This document shows, piece after piece, positions 8,742 through 17,135 of a DNA stretch of 36,498 bases; position 1 is the first letter of the stretch; each line of letters begins with the position of its first letter. The position numbers and the translations under genes are program-made. Location of the stretch: assembly GCA_034434335.1 (NCBI GenBank), contig DAOTZS010000055.1, positions 1 through 36,498 on the forward strand. Direction: 5' to 3'. Below the pieces are notes generated by a model that was not told where the DNA came from, did no database searches, and saw only the letters and a program-made list of their open reading frames with translations. The stretch is from DAOTZS01 sp034434335. GTDB lineage: Bacteria > Chloroflexota > Anaerolineae > CG2-30-64-16.

Positions 8742-8953
8742 GCAGGCACGGGCATCAGACGATAAACACGAGCAAGCTTGCTCGCTGCAATGAGGTCTCC
8801 CGAACGCAATGCTTCCCTAACCTCATCAAGTTTCTGAGCATCCTCTAAAGACAGATAGGGGCCCCATCCTTCCGAGGATTCGATTAGCTCGACCTCGACT
8901 TCAGCGACGTACTCCCCTTCATGTACCAGCTTGGTTTGACGTCTATTGCTCAT
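8738..8953 (-). CDS. Small conserved-looking protein of unknown function
   Basis: 71 aa. Its ATG overlaps the xpt stop (TAATG) and its stop overlaps the guaA GTG (GTGA), so it is embedded between two consecutive purine-salvage genes. The sequence has a beta-rich first half (TKLVHEGEYVAEVEVELIES), then the motif GWGPYLSLEDAQKLDEVREALRSGDL, which looks helical, and a short basic tail. From memory, similar small proteins are common in Chloroflexota and cyanobacteria and can resemble antitoxin partners. That is a recollection, not a result, and no toxin gene lies next to it. By my count GC is about 53%, clearly below its neighbours. The double overlap makes it very likely to be a real gene. Confidence 0.75.
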   Translation of the reverse strand: MSNRRQTKLVHEGEYVAEVEVELIESSEGWGPYLSLEDAQKLDEVREALRSGDLIAASKLARVYRLMPVPA

Positions 8954-9525
8954 TAATCTTCCAGCACTATCCGGCCGTGTTCCATGCTGGTGATGACGGC
9001 CAGGCTCTCGATGGGCACACCGAGATCAGCCAGCGCGGCCCGGCCACCCTCGAAGCGCTTTTCGATCACCGCGCCGATGCCGACCAGGGTGGCGCCAGCT
9101 CGCCGTACAAGGGTGGCCAGGGCGCGGATCGTTTCGCCCCGGGCCAGGAAGTCGTCAATGATCAGGACATGGTCGCGCGGGCCCAGGAATTCGGGTGAGA
9201 TCATCAGTTCGGTCATCACCCCTTTGGTATGGGAAGGTGCCGTGACGGTCATGGCATTGGGGTGCATGGTTACCGGCCTGGTCTTGCGGGCATAGACCAC
9301 AGGGATGCCCAGGGCCAAAGCAGTTGTCAGCGCCGGCGCGATGCCGCTGATCTCGGCCGTCACGATCTTGTTGGCGCCCAGATGGGCAAAGCGGGCAGCC
9401 AGCGCGCCGCCCACTGCCAGCATCAAGGCCGGGTCCACCTGATGGTTGATGAAGCTGTCCACTTTGAGGATGCCGTGGCCCAGGTTCACGCCTTCGCGAC
9501 GAATACGATCTTTCAGCAGTTCCAT
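8953..9525 (-). CDS. xpt: Xanthine phosphoribosyltransferase
   Basis: Salvages xanthine (with PRPP) to XMP. 190 aa, the usual length. It closely follows the Bacillus Xpt pattern: MELLKDRIRREGV at the start, ILKVDSFINHQVDP, the base-binding region EISGIAPALT, VVYARK, and the PRPP-binding loop VLIIDDFLARGET at about 120-132. An AGGAAG ribosome-binding site precedes the ATG. It is the first gene of the group xpt, 71-aa gene, guaA, so salvaged xanthine is led directly to GMP. Xpt genes in Firmicutes are often under a purine riboswitch, but I could not recognise one in the short leader here. Confidence 0.95.
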   Translation of the reverse strand: MELLKDRIRREGVNLGHGILKVDSFINHQVDPALMLAVGGALAARFAHLGANKIVTAEISGIAPALTTALALGIPVVYARKTRPVTMHPNAMTVTAPSHTKGVMTELMISPEFLGPRDHVLIIDDFLARGETIRALATLVRRAGATLVGIGAVIEKRFEGGRAALADLGVPIESLAVITSMEHGRIVLED

Positions 9526-9554
9526 GCGGCAACTTCCTCCAACATAGTGTTTTT

Positions 9555-9583
9555 ATTCTACCCTGGTGCAATAGGATGCGCAA
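9555..9583 (-). promoter_or_regulatory. Possible promoter of the xpt operon
   Basis: In the 88-bp gap before xpt, the minus strand reads TTGCGC (9583-9578), a 17-bp spacer, then TAGAAT (9560-9555). The -10 matches 5 of 6 consensus bases and the -35 only 3 of 6. It would give a leader of about 20-25 nt, too short for a riboswitch. Confidence 0.35.
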
Positions 9584-9613
9584 AATAGAATGCCCTGCAC
9601 GATGCGACTGCCT

Positions 9614-10588
9614 TCACCTGCGCCAATGGATCTCCGGCTGTCGCCAATGGCGCAGCCGCCAGGCCCAGCCGACCGGATAGCCCAACATCTTGGCTACATC
9701 GCCTACCAGGCGGATGAGGGGCACAAGCAAGATGGCCTGGGCTCGCGCCAGGGGCGAGAGGAGAGGCCAGTAGGCGCGCAGCCGGCGATAGGGGGTCCGG
9801 CAATAAGCAAGGACCCCGCTTAGCAACAATAACAGCCACAGCGGATGGTGAAGCGAAGCCAGAAGCAGTAGCCCTGGCAAGGCGATCAGGTAAGTGCTGT
9901 AGCGGATGGCATGGCGCAGCCGCCAGAGATCTGCCTTCCCATCTCCACGCGCGTAGCGATAGTACTGCTTGAAGAACGCCCTGAATGAGCCGCGGGGACG
10001 GAAATGGGCGATCGCCCGGGGCGCCCAGGCAAAAGGCCCTCGCCGAGCCCGCAGCCGCAGGTCAAAGATCAGGTCTTCGCAGTAGTCCAGCCATTCAGGG
10101 TAGCCGCCGGCTGCCTGCCATGCTTCTTTGGTAAAGGCAACCGAACGGCTGGAGGGCAGGAAGCGAGCCGGGTTGATCTCCGTCAGCGTGGGGAGAACTG
10201 TTGCCCCCATGGCCACCTCGAAGGTAGTCTGCGGATCGGGCACGAAGAAGCCCGCGACGGCATGAGCGCCGTTGGCCAGGGGGGACGTAAGTTCCTCCAG
10301 CCATTGCGGCTCAAGCCACACGCCGGCGTCGGTGGCGGCGACCACATCACCAGTTGCGGCCTGGATGGCCAGGTTGCGACCACGGGAGATGTTGGCTCCA
10401 GGCTCAACCAGCACGCGCAGGGGAAGGCGATCACCATAGGTCCGGATCACGGCCACAGTGTTATCGGACGAGCCACCATCCACGATCACCACCTCATCGG
10501 CTGGCCGGGTCTGGTTGGTCAGGCTGTCTAGCAGCCGACGGATCGAGTCTCCCTCGTTGAGCACGGTGCAGATAACACTCACGCGCAT
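9614..10588 (-). CDS. Family 2 glycosyltransferase with C-terminal membrane segments
   Basis: 324 aa. The N-terminal 220 residues form a GT-A fold of family GT2: VSVICTVLNEGDSIRRLLDSL, VVIVDGGSSDNT, then the metal-site region ATDAG (DxD equivalent), and YCEDLIFDLRLR, which supplies the acidic catalytic-base region. HFRPRGSFRAFFKQYYRYARGDG follows. The C-terminal 100 residues have two or three hydrophobic segments, suggesting membrane attachment with the catalytic domain in the cytoplasm. Such enzymes transfer sugars from nucleotide donors to lipid carriers or nascent polysaccharide; the substrate cannot be told. It lies 48 bp after the beta-helix surface protein on the same strand. Confidence 0.9.
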   Translation of the reverse strand: MRVSVICTVLNEGDSIRRLLDSLTNQTRPADEVVIVDGGSSDNTVAVIRTYGDRLPLRVLVEPGANISRGRNLAIQAATGDVVAATDAGVWLEPQWLEELTSPLANGAHAVAGFFVPDPQTTFEVAMGATVLPTLTEINPARFLPSSRSVAFTKEAWQAAGGYPEWLDYCEDLIFDLRLRARRGPFAWAPRAIAHFRPRGSFRAFFKQYYRYARGDGKADLWRLRHAIRYSTYLIALPGLLLLASLHHPLWLLLLLSGVLAYCRTPYRRLRAYWPLLSPLARAQAILLVPLIRLVGDVAKMLGYPVGWAWRLRHWRQPEIHWRR

Positions 10589-10636
10589 CGTTCTGATCCC
10601 AGCGTCTTCTATGGAACAGTATGCTGTGCGTTGGCC

Positions 10637-13168
10637 TTATCGGTTCACAAACGCCCTCTGATATGTCAGAGGCAGGTAGCAGGAAATGGGGGGCCGGAAA
10701 AAGCCGAAATCTACCTGGACCGTCTCGTGCCATGCTGTAGCCCGCATGACCGTAACGGGGGTGGTAGGCCACAATCCGGCGGGGTCCTCTACCTGCACGA
10801 TGTGATCACCCGGCACAACCGCGCTGAAGTGATAGCGGCCATCCCTATCAGTCACAGCTACCTGGGCCTGTGCCGGCCCCTTTAGGTGGCCGAGGGTCGG
10901 GTCCAGCATCACCTTGAGGCCGGGCAGGCCAGGCTCATTTCCCTCACGCTTGCCGTTACGGTCACGATCTTCCCAGGCCACCCCTTCGATGGCCGAGAGT
11001 TGGGGCGTAAACGTGGGCACAGGAGATGTGGTTGGGGTGGCCGTGGAGGGCACGCCAGCCGTTGCTGTGCGAGTAGGCGTGGCAGACGGCCTTGGCGTGG
11101 GGGTTGGCGTCCTGGTTGGGGAGGGTGACGCAGTGGGGGTGGGGCTGCGGGAGGGGGTTGGGCTGGCGGTGCGGGTCGGGGTGGCCGTGAGGGTGCGGGT
11201 CGGGGTAGCGGTACGGGTAGCAGTGGCTGTGGCAGCAGCCGTTGCAGTACGGGTAGGGGTGGCGCCAGGGGTGGTCGTGGGACTGGCGGTGGGCAAGGGT
11301 GCAGCCGCATACTCGCAGGCCCCGATGTCGGGATGTGCGTCGCGTGGCCGGCCGTCGAAGTCGACCGCCGGCGCGCCGACCGTCGTGCCAGCGTCAATGG
11401 CCGGGCTGCCGGCCAGCAGGTGGGCATCGAAGGCGCTGATGGACGGGTTGGTCAGCCCCAGTGGCACGTTGCAGATAGCGTGCGCGCCAGGGCAGGCATC
11501 GTCTTTGACGTTGGCGATAGCCGAGTAGTCAAAGTCAAAGGGATCGCCGGGGATGTCTTCCTCGTAGGCCAGGCACGTCTGGTCACCCCCGAGGAAATCG
11601 GGATGCCCCTGGAAGAGGTTGTTGCGGAGCTGGACCCGCTCGGAGCCATTGCAGGTGCCTTCACAGCCAGCCACGATCAGGCAGTCCCCCTGGCTGGTGA
11701 GAGTATTGTTGGTCAGCACGGCCTGGTTGCCTGCCCGCAACGTCAGGTCGAGGGCGTTGCCGTAGGCCCGGCAGGGATCCACATTGAAGGTGAATGGCTG
11801 TCCCTCGAAATAGGCGCAGTTGCCGACAATGATCGAGTTTTCGATGATCACCGGGCCGTTGGTTTTGATCTGGTTGCCGGCGTTACCTTCGGCAATGGTG
11901 CGGCGGATCTCGATTGAGGCACCAGGCAGCCAGGCGTAAAGCAGGTCCAGGCCATCGGAGGTGTTGTGTAAGAAGGCCGAGTTCTCGATAATCCAGTGGC
12001 CGGCTGTGGCGCCCGTGCCCACGCCGTCGCCGTAGCCCCCGGCGGTCTGAGCCCAGCAGCCCATCGGTTGTCGGCCTGGCCAGCTCTCGACGCAGCCGTT
12101 CCACTCGACGGTCCAGCGCCAAAAACGCAGCGTGCCCGAGTTGGCACTGCTCCCCTCCCACAGGTCTCCATCCCAGCCTGCCCACCCGTTCCCGGCCAGG
12201 CGTACATTCTCCACCCTCCAATCGCTCAGGCGGCCAGCGTGGACCCCGGCATAAGCCAGGCCGTGGATGTCCAGGTCGTGGAGGTAGACGTTGGCCGAGT
12301 CCTCGGCGTAGATGCCCACGACGGCCCAGGGCCCAAAGGGGTAACCAGCGCGCGGGCAGGCCAGGCCGCCCGTATGGAACTCAGCGCAGGTGGCGTGGTC
12401 GGTTAGCTCCAGGCCGGCGATCTCTACGTTGCTGGCATCGGTCAGGTTGATCAGAAAGGAGATGCGCTCGGTGCCCCATAGCTCCACCGCCGAGGAAGCC
12501 CCGGGTTGCCAGCCGATGCCGGCAGGGTTTGTGGCAGCCGGCCGGCCGGCGAGGGCGGATTCGCCCATGATGCGGGTGGGATGCGCAGGGTCTGGGCCGC
12601 TGGGGATGGGGGGCATGGTGCAATCCCAGGGATAGTCGGCCGAACAGGATTCTGTGCCTGGTGCGCCATACCCCAACATATAGCTGCCGGCTTTGATGAT
12701 CAGGGTGTCGCCTCCGGCCAGGCGTGGGGTGCCACCCGGCGGCAGGGCATAGAAGGGATGCTGCCAGGCACATGGCTGCCCCTGGCCGCTGCCCGGATAG
12801 GGGGCGTCTACCAGCCCGGTGCACTGCTCGGCTGAACCCCCGTCTGGGCGCACGTAGTAGGTCTTGAACGCGGAGGCCGCGGCCGCAGGCAGGGCTACGG
12901 CATGGCTGGAGCCCTTGCTATCGAGCGCGCCTGGGTATTGTGCTGCTCGCACCACGGTCAGGAAGGAGCCGGCCAGTAAGGCCAGGCAGACCAGTGCCGG
13001 GTACAGGCGAGGACAGGGGGCACTGAGCGGGTGGGAGTGTTGTCGCAGGTCAGAGGTTAGAGCAAAGCCTCCCTTTGGGGCAGTTCGCAAGTCACCATGG
13101 GTAGCCGGCGTGTGAGAGGGTGGCTTGCGCCGGGCAAAGGACAGGGCGTCGCGCAGGGTGCGTAACAT
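10637..13168 (-). CDS. Secreted right-handed beta-helix surface protein with SdrD_B-like domain
   Basis: 843 aa from the ATG at 13168, preceded by a GGAGG; an upstream in-frame codon at 13204 would add 12 residues but lies at the expected transcription start. A hydrophobic segment at about 56-80 is a long-n-region signal peptide or anchor. Residues about 105-590 form a parallel beta-helix (repeats of the type VYLHDLDIHGL, WIIENSAFLHN, QVQLRNNLF) and finish with the choice-of-anchor Q pattern (LLAGSPAIDAG...DGRPRD...PDIGACEY). A Thr/Pro/Ser/Arg linker of about 100 residues follows. Then comes an SdrD_B-like domain (IEGVAWEDRDRNGKREGNEPGLPG), usually a calcium-stabilised beta sandwich. The C-terminus ends ISCYLPLTYQR plus five residues, resembling the YLPL-type tails I associate with Chloroflexota exported proteins. 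Probably adhesive or polysaccharide-binding; catalysis is possible but not shown. Confidence 0.87.
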   Translation of the reverse strand: MLRTLRDALSFARRKPPSHTPATHGDLRTAPKGGFALTSDLRQHSHPLSAPCPRLYPALVCLALLAGSFLTVVRAAQYPGALDSKGSSHAVALPAAAASAFKTYYVRPDGGSAEQCTGLVDAPYPGSGQGQPCAWQHPFYALPPGGTPRLAGGDTLIIKAGSYMLGYGAPGTESCSADYPWDCTMPPIPSGPDPAHPTRIMGESALAGRPAATNPAGIGWQPGASSAVELWGTERISFLINLTDASNVEIAGLELTDHATCAEFHTGGLACPRAGYPFGPWAVVGIYAEDSANVYLHDLDIHGLAYAGVHAGRLSDWRVENVRLAGNGWAGWDGDLWEGSSANSGTLRFWRWTVEWNGCVESWPGRQPMGCWAQTAGGYGDGVGTGATAGHWIIENSAFLHNTSDGLDLLYAWLPGASIEIRRTIAEGNAGNQIKTNGPVIIENSIIVGNCAYFEGQPFTFNVDPCRAYGNALDLTLRAGNQAVLTNNTLTSQGDCLIVAGCEGTCNGSERVQLRNNLFQGHPDFLGGDQTCLAYEEDIPGDPFDFDYSAIANVKDDACPGAHAICNVPLGLTNPSISAFDAHLLAGSPAIDAGTTVGAPAVDFDGRPRDAHPDIGACEYAAAPLPTASPTTTPGATPTRTATAAATATATRTATPTRTLTATPTRTASPTPSRSPTPTASPSPTRTPTPTPRPSATPTRTATAGVPSTATPTTSPVPTFTPQLSAIEGVAWEDRDRNGKREGNEPGLPGLKVMLDPTLGHLKGPAQAQVAVTDRDGRYHFSAVVPGDHIVQVEDPAGLWPTTPVTVMRATAWHETVQVDFGFFRPPISCYLPLTYQRAFVNR
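11010..11300 (-). repeat. Low-complexity Thr/Pro/Arg-coding repeat
   Basis: Degenerate short tandem repeats, encoding units of the type TPTRTAT and SPTPT, fill the linker between the beta-helix and the C-terminal domain of the surrounding gene. They are coding repeats in one long frame, not a CRISPR or intergenic array. Limits are approximate. Confidence 0.7.
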
Positions 13169-13209
13169 GGGATCCTCCGTATATAGATTCTCTGACCCCA
13201 GCATCCACC

Positions 13210-13239
13210 ATTATACCACCGCCACCTTGCCACCGGTAA
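13210..13239 (-). promoter_or_regulatory. Promoter of the beta-helix surface gene
   Basis: On the minus strand a perfect TATAAT (13215-13210) lies about 42 bp before the chosen ATG, with a poor -35 (TTACCG, 3 of 6) 18 bp upstream. It gives a leader of about 35 nt containing the GGAGG. It is back-to-back with the plus-strand promoter at 13247-13275. Confidence 0.55.
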
Positions 13240-13246
13240 TTGCTTT

Positions 13247-13275
13247 TTGAACCTCGCCTCCGAATAAGGTATAAT
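13247..13275 (+). promoter_or_regulatory. Promoter of the glycosidase-glycosyltransferase operon (leaderless)
   Basis: TTGAAC (13247-13252, 4 of 6), a 17-bp spacer and a perfect TATAAT (13270-13275). Only 7 nt separate the -10 from the ATG at 13283, so transcription should begin at or within a base or two of the start codon. No ribosome-binding site is present. Confidence 0.65.
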
Positions 13276-13282
13276 GTCATGC

Positions 13283-14584
13283 ATGGTCGCTCCTCCGCAT
13301 AGACCGTCGCTGGGCTGGTTGGCTGGCCTGCTCCTGGGTGGAGCTTTGTTGTTTATCGTTGTTTTCCTGGCCCGCGGCTTTCTGAGCAGCATGCTATTTA
13401 ACCTCACCGGCGAGGAGCAGCCTGTGGCGCAACTCAAGGGGCTTATGGATCTGTCTGCCGATTTGCTGCGGCCGCGGCTGAATCTTGCCCCTGACGTGCC
13501 GGTGCAATATACAGACGTCAACCCCTTTGGGGTCAACGTCTTCCTCAACGAGGAAGTAGAGCCGGCCAAGCGGGAGCTGACCGTGCGCCTGGCTGCCGAG
13601 GCCGGTTTCCACTGGCTGCGACAAGAGTTTCCCTGGCAAGACATTGAGATCCACGGCAAGGGGGACTTCGAGGACCGGCGCACCCAACCCTATCATTCGG
13701 CCTGGGACAAGTATGACCAGATCGTCGAGCTGGCCGAGAAGTACGGCATGGAGCTGATCGTGCGGGTCAGCACCCCACCGGCATGGAGCAGGGCAGCCGG
13801 GGATGCGGTGGGTACCTTCGCGCCGCCCGACAACTACGCCGATTTTGGCGACTTCGTCTATACTTTGGTCAGTCGCTATCGGGGCCGCGTGCGCTACTAT
13901 CAGATCTGGAACGAGCCCAACATCTACCCGGAGTGGGGCACCTACGCCATCAGCCCCGAGGAGTATACCGAGCTGCTGAAGATCGGGGCCACCCGAGCGC
14001 GAGAGGCCGATCCCAATGTGGTAATCCTCTGCGCAGCCCTGGCCAGCACCATCGCGCTGCAGCCGGCCGCGCCGGCCCCTTACAATGCGCTGAACGATCT
14101 CATCTTCCTGCAACGCATGTACGATGCCGGGGCCGCCCCCTACTTCGACATCATGTCCATGCAGGCTTATGGCCTGTGGTCCGGTCCTACCGACCGCCGC
14201 ATGAACCCGCGTGTGATAAACTTTGGCCGGCCCCAGTTCGTGCGCGATCTCATGGTGGCCAACGGCGACGCGCACAAGCCGATCTGGATCAGTGAGATGG
14301 GGTGGAACGCCGTGCCCGACACGGTGCCCGATAAGCGTTTTGGCCAGGTGACACTCGAGCAGCAGGCCCGCTACACCCCCCTGGCCTTGGAGCGTGCGCT
14401 GAAAGAGTGGCCCTGGGTGGGGGTGATCAACATCTGGTACTTCAAACGCGCCACCGATGACTGGTTCCGCGAGGGCAGGCCAGAGGCTTACTTCCGCCTG
14501 GCTGACCCAGACTTCACCCTGCAGCCTGTCTACTACACCCTGAAGGCATACATGACCACAGCAGCCCAGGACCGGCGACCATGA
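13283..14584 (+). CDS. Membrane-anchored clan-A glycoside hydrolase-like protein
   Basis: 433 aa. I chose the ATG at 13283; the frame also has an ATG at 13274, but that lies inside the -10 box. Residues 10-37 are a signal anchor. The rest is a TIM-barrel of the GH5/GH39-like clan A type: NPFGVNVFLNEEVEPAKRELTV at the start, WLRQEFPW, then YYQIWNEPN with Glu211 as the expected acid/base, and PIWISEMGW with Glu338 as the expected nucleophile, then WYFKRATDDW near the end. Both catalytic glutamates sit at the ends of the right strands. Substrate is unknown. The stop overlaps the start of the next gene (ATGA), a GT39-like protein, so the pair probably work on the same extracellular glycan. Confidence 0.85.
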   Translation: MVAPPHRPSLGWLAGLLLGGALLFIVVFLARGFLSSMLFNLTGEEQPVAQLKGLMDLSADLLRPRLNLAPDVPVQYTDVNPFGVNVFLNEEVEPAKRELTVRLAAEAGFHWLRQEFPWQDIEIHGKGDFEDRRTQPYHSAWDKYDQIVELAEKYGMELIVRVSTPPAWSRAAGDAVGTFAPPDNYADFGDFVYTLVSRYRGRVRYYQIWNEPNIYPEWGTYAISPEEYTELLKIGATRAREADPNVVILCAALASTIALQPAAPAPYNALNDLIFLQRMYDAGAAPYFDIMSMQAYGLWSGPTDRRMNPRVINFGRPQFVRDLMVANGDAHKPIWISEMGWNAVPDTVPDKRFGQVTLEQQARYTPLALERALKEWPWVGVINIWYFKRATDDWFREGRPEAYFRLADPDFTLQPVYYTLKAYMTTAAQDRRP

Positions 14585-17130
14585 ACTCACCCTCCACTTC
14601 TGCGCCCTCTTCCACCCCTGCTGTTCGCCCATCTGCCTCGCAGGTGCGCCGGCTCCCCGGCCGGCGCTCACAGCGTCAGGCGGTGCTGAATTTCATGGCC
14701 CTTATGTTGATCCTGTTGGTGGCTACTGGTCTGCGCTTTTATCAGCTTGGGGGCCAGAGCCTGTGGTCGGATGAGGGTAACAGCGCGGTCATGGCTACCC
14801 GCTCGCTGGCCCAGATAGCCTCCGCCGCAGCCAACGATATCCACCCGCCCCTTTACTACTGGCTGCTGCGGTTGTGGGCCGGCATGGCGGGGCTGAGTGA
14901 AGCAGGGTTGCGCTCGCTGAGCGCGGTGTTGGGCATCTTGTTGGTGTGGGCAGTGGCCGAGCTGGGGCGGCGCCTGTACAACCCTATTACCGGCCTGGTT
15001 AGCGGCCTCATAGCAGCCCTGGCCCCATTCCAGATTTACTACAGCCAGGAAGCGCGCATGTATATACTGATGGCGTTCCTGGCCACCCTGAGCGTCCTGG
15101 CGTTTTGGTGGTATGTGTACTTCGAGCGACGTGAGCTGACAGGAGAAGCGCGGCCTTCCCCTAACAGGCGTGCGCTATGGGTTCTGGTAGCCGGCAGCTT
15201 AGTGGTGAGCTGGACCGCAGGCCTCTACACTCACTACGCCTTCCCTCTGATGATCGCCCTGCTCACCCTTCTATACCTGGGATGGGTGTGGCGCAGCCGA
15301 CAGGACTGGCGCCGGCGTCTGTTGCGCTGGGCTCTGCTGCTGGGGATCACCCTGCTCCTCTTCGGGCCCTGGCTGCCGACCGCCATCCGGCAACTTACCC
15401 GCTGGCCATCAAGCACCCCTGCCATGACTCCCGGCACCGCCCTGCAAACCGCGTGCAACGTGCTGGGGTTGGGGCCTCTGGCCCGCTATCACACCGGCGC
15501 CTGGTGGACGTGGCTTTTGCCTGCGCTGGCGCTGATCGGCGCCGTGCCCTGGCCCAGCGATCGCCAGCGGCCCCTCTTGTTGAGCTGGTTTATCCCCATC
15601 GCCTGGGTCATTGCGGCCCTGGCCATGATGCTGGCCCTGGGGCTGTTCCGAGATGCCTACCTCAAGTTCCTGCTCATCGCCAGCCCGGCCTATTGCCTGC
15701 TCCTGGCGCGCGGGATACTTGTCCCGGCCGGTGAGCTGCAGGCATCCCTGCCAACGGCTAGCGAGACCACCGATCTTCCGCCGATCCGTTCCTGGCCACC
15801 GGAGCACCGCGCTGCCCAGCCGCGCGGGTTGCTGGCCGCGGCCTGGCTCACCTTTACGCTGGCCATGGTCGCTGGCTTGTCGGGCCTGGCCACCTCTCGC
15901 TACTTCGGCGACCCGGCGGTGGCGCGTGATGACTACCGGGGCATCGCTCAGTTCATCATCACTACCAGCCAGCCCAATGATGCCATCCTGCTGGATGCGC
16001 CTGGCCAGATTGAAGTGTTCAGGTACTACTATCACGGCGAGCTGCCCATCTACGCCCTCCCTCGCCAGCGGCCCCTCGACCCGGAAGCCACTCTCCAAGA
16101 GCTGAACCAGCTCCTGAACCGTGACAAGGTCTACGCCCTCTATTGGGCAACCGCCGAGGCCGACCCCGCCGGGCTCATCGAGCACTGGATGAATAGCTGG
16201 GGCTACAAGACGCTGGACCAGTGGCGCGGGAACGTGCGTCTGGCAGTATATGTCATGCCCGAGCGCCGCCTGCCCGATGAGATCGTAGATGGCCTTGATC
16301 TCTCTTTGGGCAATGAGATTACTTTGCTAGGCTACAGGGGTTGGAACCTGACCCCTACCGCTGGGCAGGTCACCCAGCTCCAGTTGCTGTGGCGGGCCGA
16401 CCGGCAGCCAAGCCGGCGCTACAAGGTCTTCCTGCAGTTGCTGGACGAGCGCCAGCAGGTCATTGCCCAACGGGACGCGGAGCCGGTTGGAGACAGCCGG
16501 CCCACCGACAGCTGGCAGCCTGGAGAAGTCGTGGTGGACAACCATGGCCTGCTGATCCCCCCAGGAACCCCGCCCGGGACCTACCAGCGCATCATCGGGC
16601 TATATGACCTGGAGACCCTCGAACGCTTGCGGCTGCCCGACGGAAGTGATTTCATCAGCCTGCCACCCCTCACCGTGACGCGCGCCAAAACCCCGCCCCT
16701 ATTGGCTGCCTTCAACATGCAATATACGCAAAGCTTCGACTTCGGCGGCATCACCCTGCTGGGGCATGACCGCTACAAGCGCGGCTTTGGCCACCTCCCG
16801 CGGGCCCCTCTCTACCCGGGCGACCTCCTGCACCTGACGTTCTACTGGCGGGCCAATGTCAGCCCGCGCGCCGACTGGTGGTTTGACCTGCGCTTGACCG
16901 ATGAGGATGGCCAGGTGGTGGCCAGCCTCCAGGCACCCCTGGTGGCAGAAACCTACCCCACAACGCTGTGGGAACGCGGGGATATCGTGCGCGGCGAGCA
17001 CGACCTCCTGCTCCCAGGCGACCTGCCCGCCGGAACCTATCGGCTTACCCTGATTCTGCTGCCCGACACCGACACGGTGGCGGGCGAGGCCTACCTGGGC
17101 ACCGTCAAGGTATCCAAACCCTCGGAGTAG
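14581..17130 (+). CDS. GT39/PMT-like membrane glycosyltransferase (second copy)
   Basis: 849 aa, starting with an ATG that overlaps the previous stop. After about 35 polar residues come many membrane segments and the PMT_2/ArnT signatures: LWSDEGNS at 61-68, NDIHPPLYYWLLRLW at 85-99 and YYSQEARMY at 153-161. The C-terminal 300 residues hold two copies of the beta domain also found three times in the protein at 1956-4970 (LLWRA...VFLQLLDE...PGTYQRIIGLYD and FYWRA...DLRLTDEDG...PAGTYRLTLIL). It is therefore a paralogue of that protein. It probably transfers a sugar from a polyprenyl-phosphate donor outside the membrane. Operon partners are the glycosidase-like gene upstream and, 5 bp downstream, a metallo-hydrolase. 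Confidence 0.88.
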   Translation: MNSPSTSAPSSTPAVRPSASQVRRLPGRRSQRQAVLNFMALMLILLVATGLRFYQLGGQSLWSDEGNSAVMATRSLAQIASAAANDIHPPLYYWLLRLWAGMAGLSEAGLRSLSAVLGILLVWAVAELGRRLYNPITGLVSGLIAALAPFQIYYSQEARMYILMAFLATLSVLAFWWYVYFERRELTGEARPSPNRRALWVLVAGSLVVSWTAGLYTHYAFPLMIALLTLLYLGWVWRSRQDWRRRLLRWALLLGITLLLFGPWLPTAIRQLTRWPSSTPAMTPGTALQTACNVLGLGPLARYHTGAWWTWLLPALALIGAVPWPSDRQRPLLLSWFIPIAWVIAALAMMLALGLFRDAYLKFLLIASPAYCLLLARGILVPAGELQASLPTASETTDLPPIRSWPPEHRAAQPRGLLAAAWLTFTLAMVAGLSGLATSRYFGDPAVARDDYRGIAQFIITTSQPNDAILLDAPGQIEVFRYYYHGELPIYALPRQRPLDPEATLQELNQLLNRDKVYALYWATAEADPAGLIEHWMNSWGYKTLDQWRGNVRLAVYVMPERRLPDEIVDGLDLSLGNEITLLGYRGWNLTPTAGQVTQLQLLWRADRQPSRRYKVFLQLLDERQQVIAQRDAEPVGDSRPTDSWQPGEVVVDNHGLLIPPGTPPGTYQRIIGLYDLETLERLRLPDGSDFISLPPLTVTRAKTPPLLAAFNMQYTQSFDFGGITLLGHDRYKRGFGHLPRAPLYPGDLLHLTFYWRANVSPRADWWFDLRLTDEDGQVVASLQAPLVAETYPTTLWERGDIVRGEHDLLLPGDLPAGTYRLTLILLPDTDTVAGEAYLGTVKVSKPSE

Positions 17131-17135
17131 CTTCC

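Noticed and set aside
9526..9613. Purine riboswitch in front of xpt
   Set aside because: The gap is 88 bp, and the predicted start leaves only 20-25 nt; no conserved riboswitch core or three-way junction could be drawn.
11010..11300. Repetitive stretch that could suggest a CRISPR or tandem array
   Set aside because: Units are degenerate 6-9-base codon repeats in one open frame encoding a Thr/Pro/Arg linker; there are no spacers.
13394..14671. 425-codon minus-strand frame opposite the glycosidase-like gene
   Set aside because: The plus strand carries a coherent TIM-barrel protein with both catalytic glutamates; the minus-strand reading has no domain and would cross an operon junction.
16968..17135. 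Upstream extension of the metallo-beta-lactamase gene
   Set aside because: The extra 56 residues are Arg/Pro-rich shadow sequence of the glycosyltransferase; the ATG at 17136 has a ribosome-binding site and begins the family fold.
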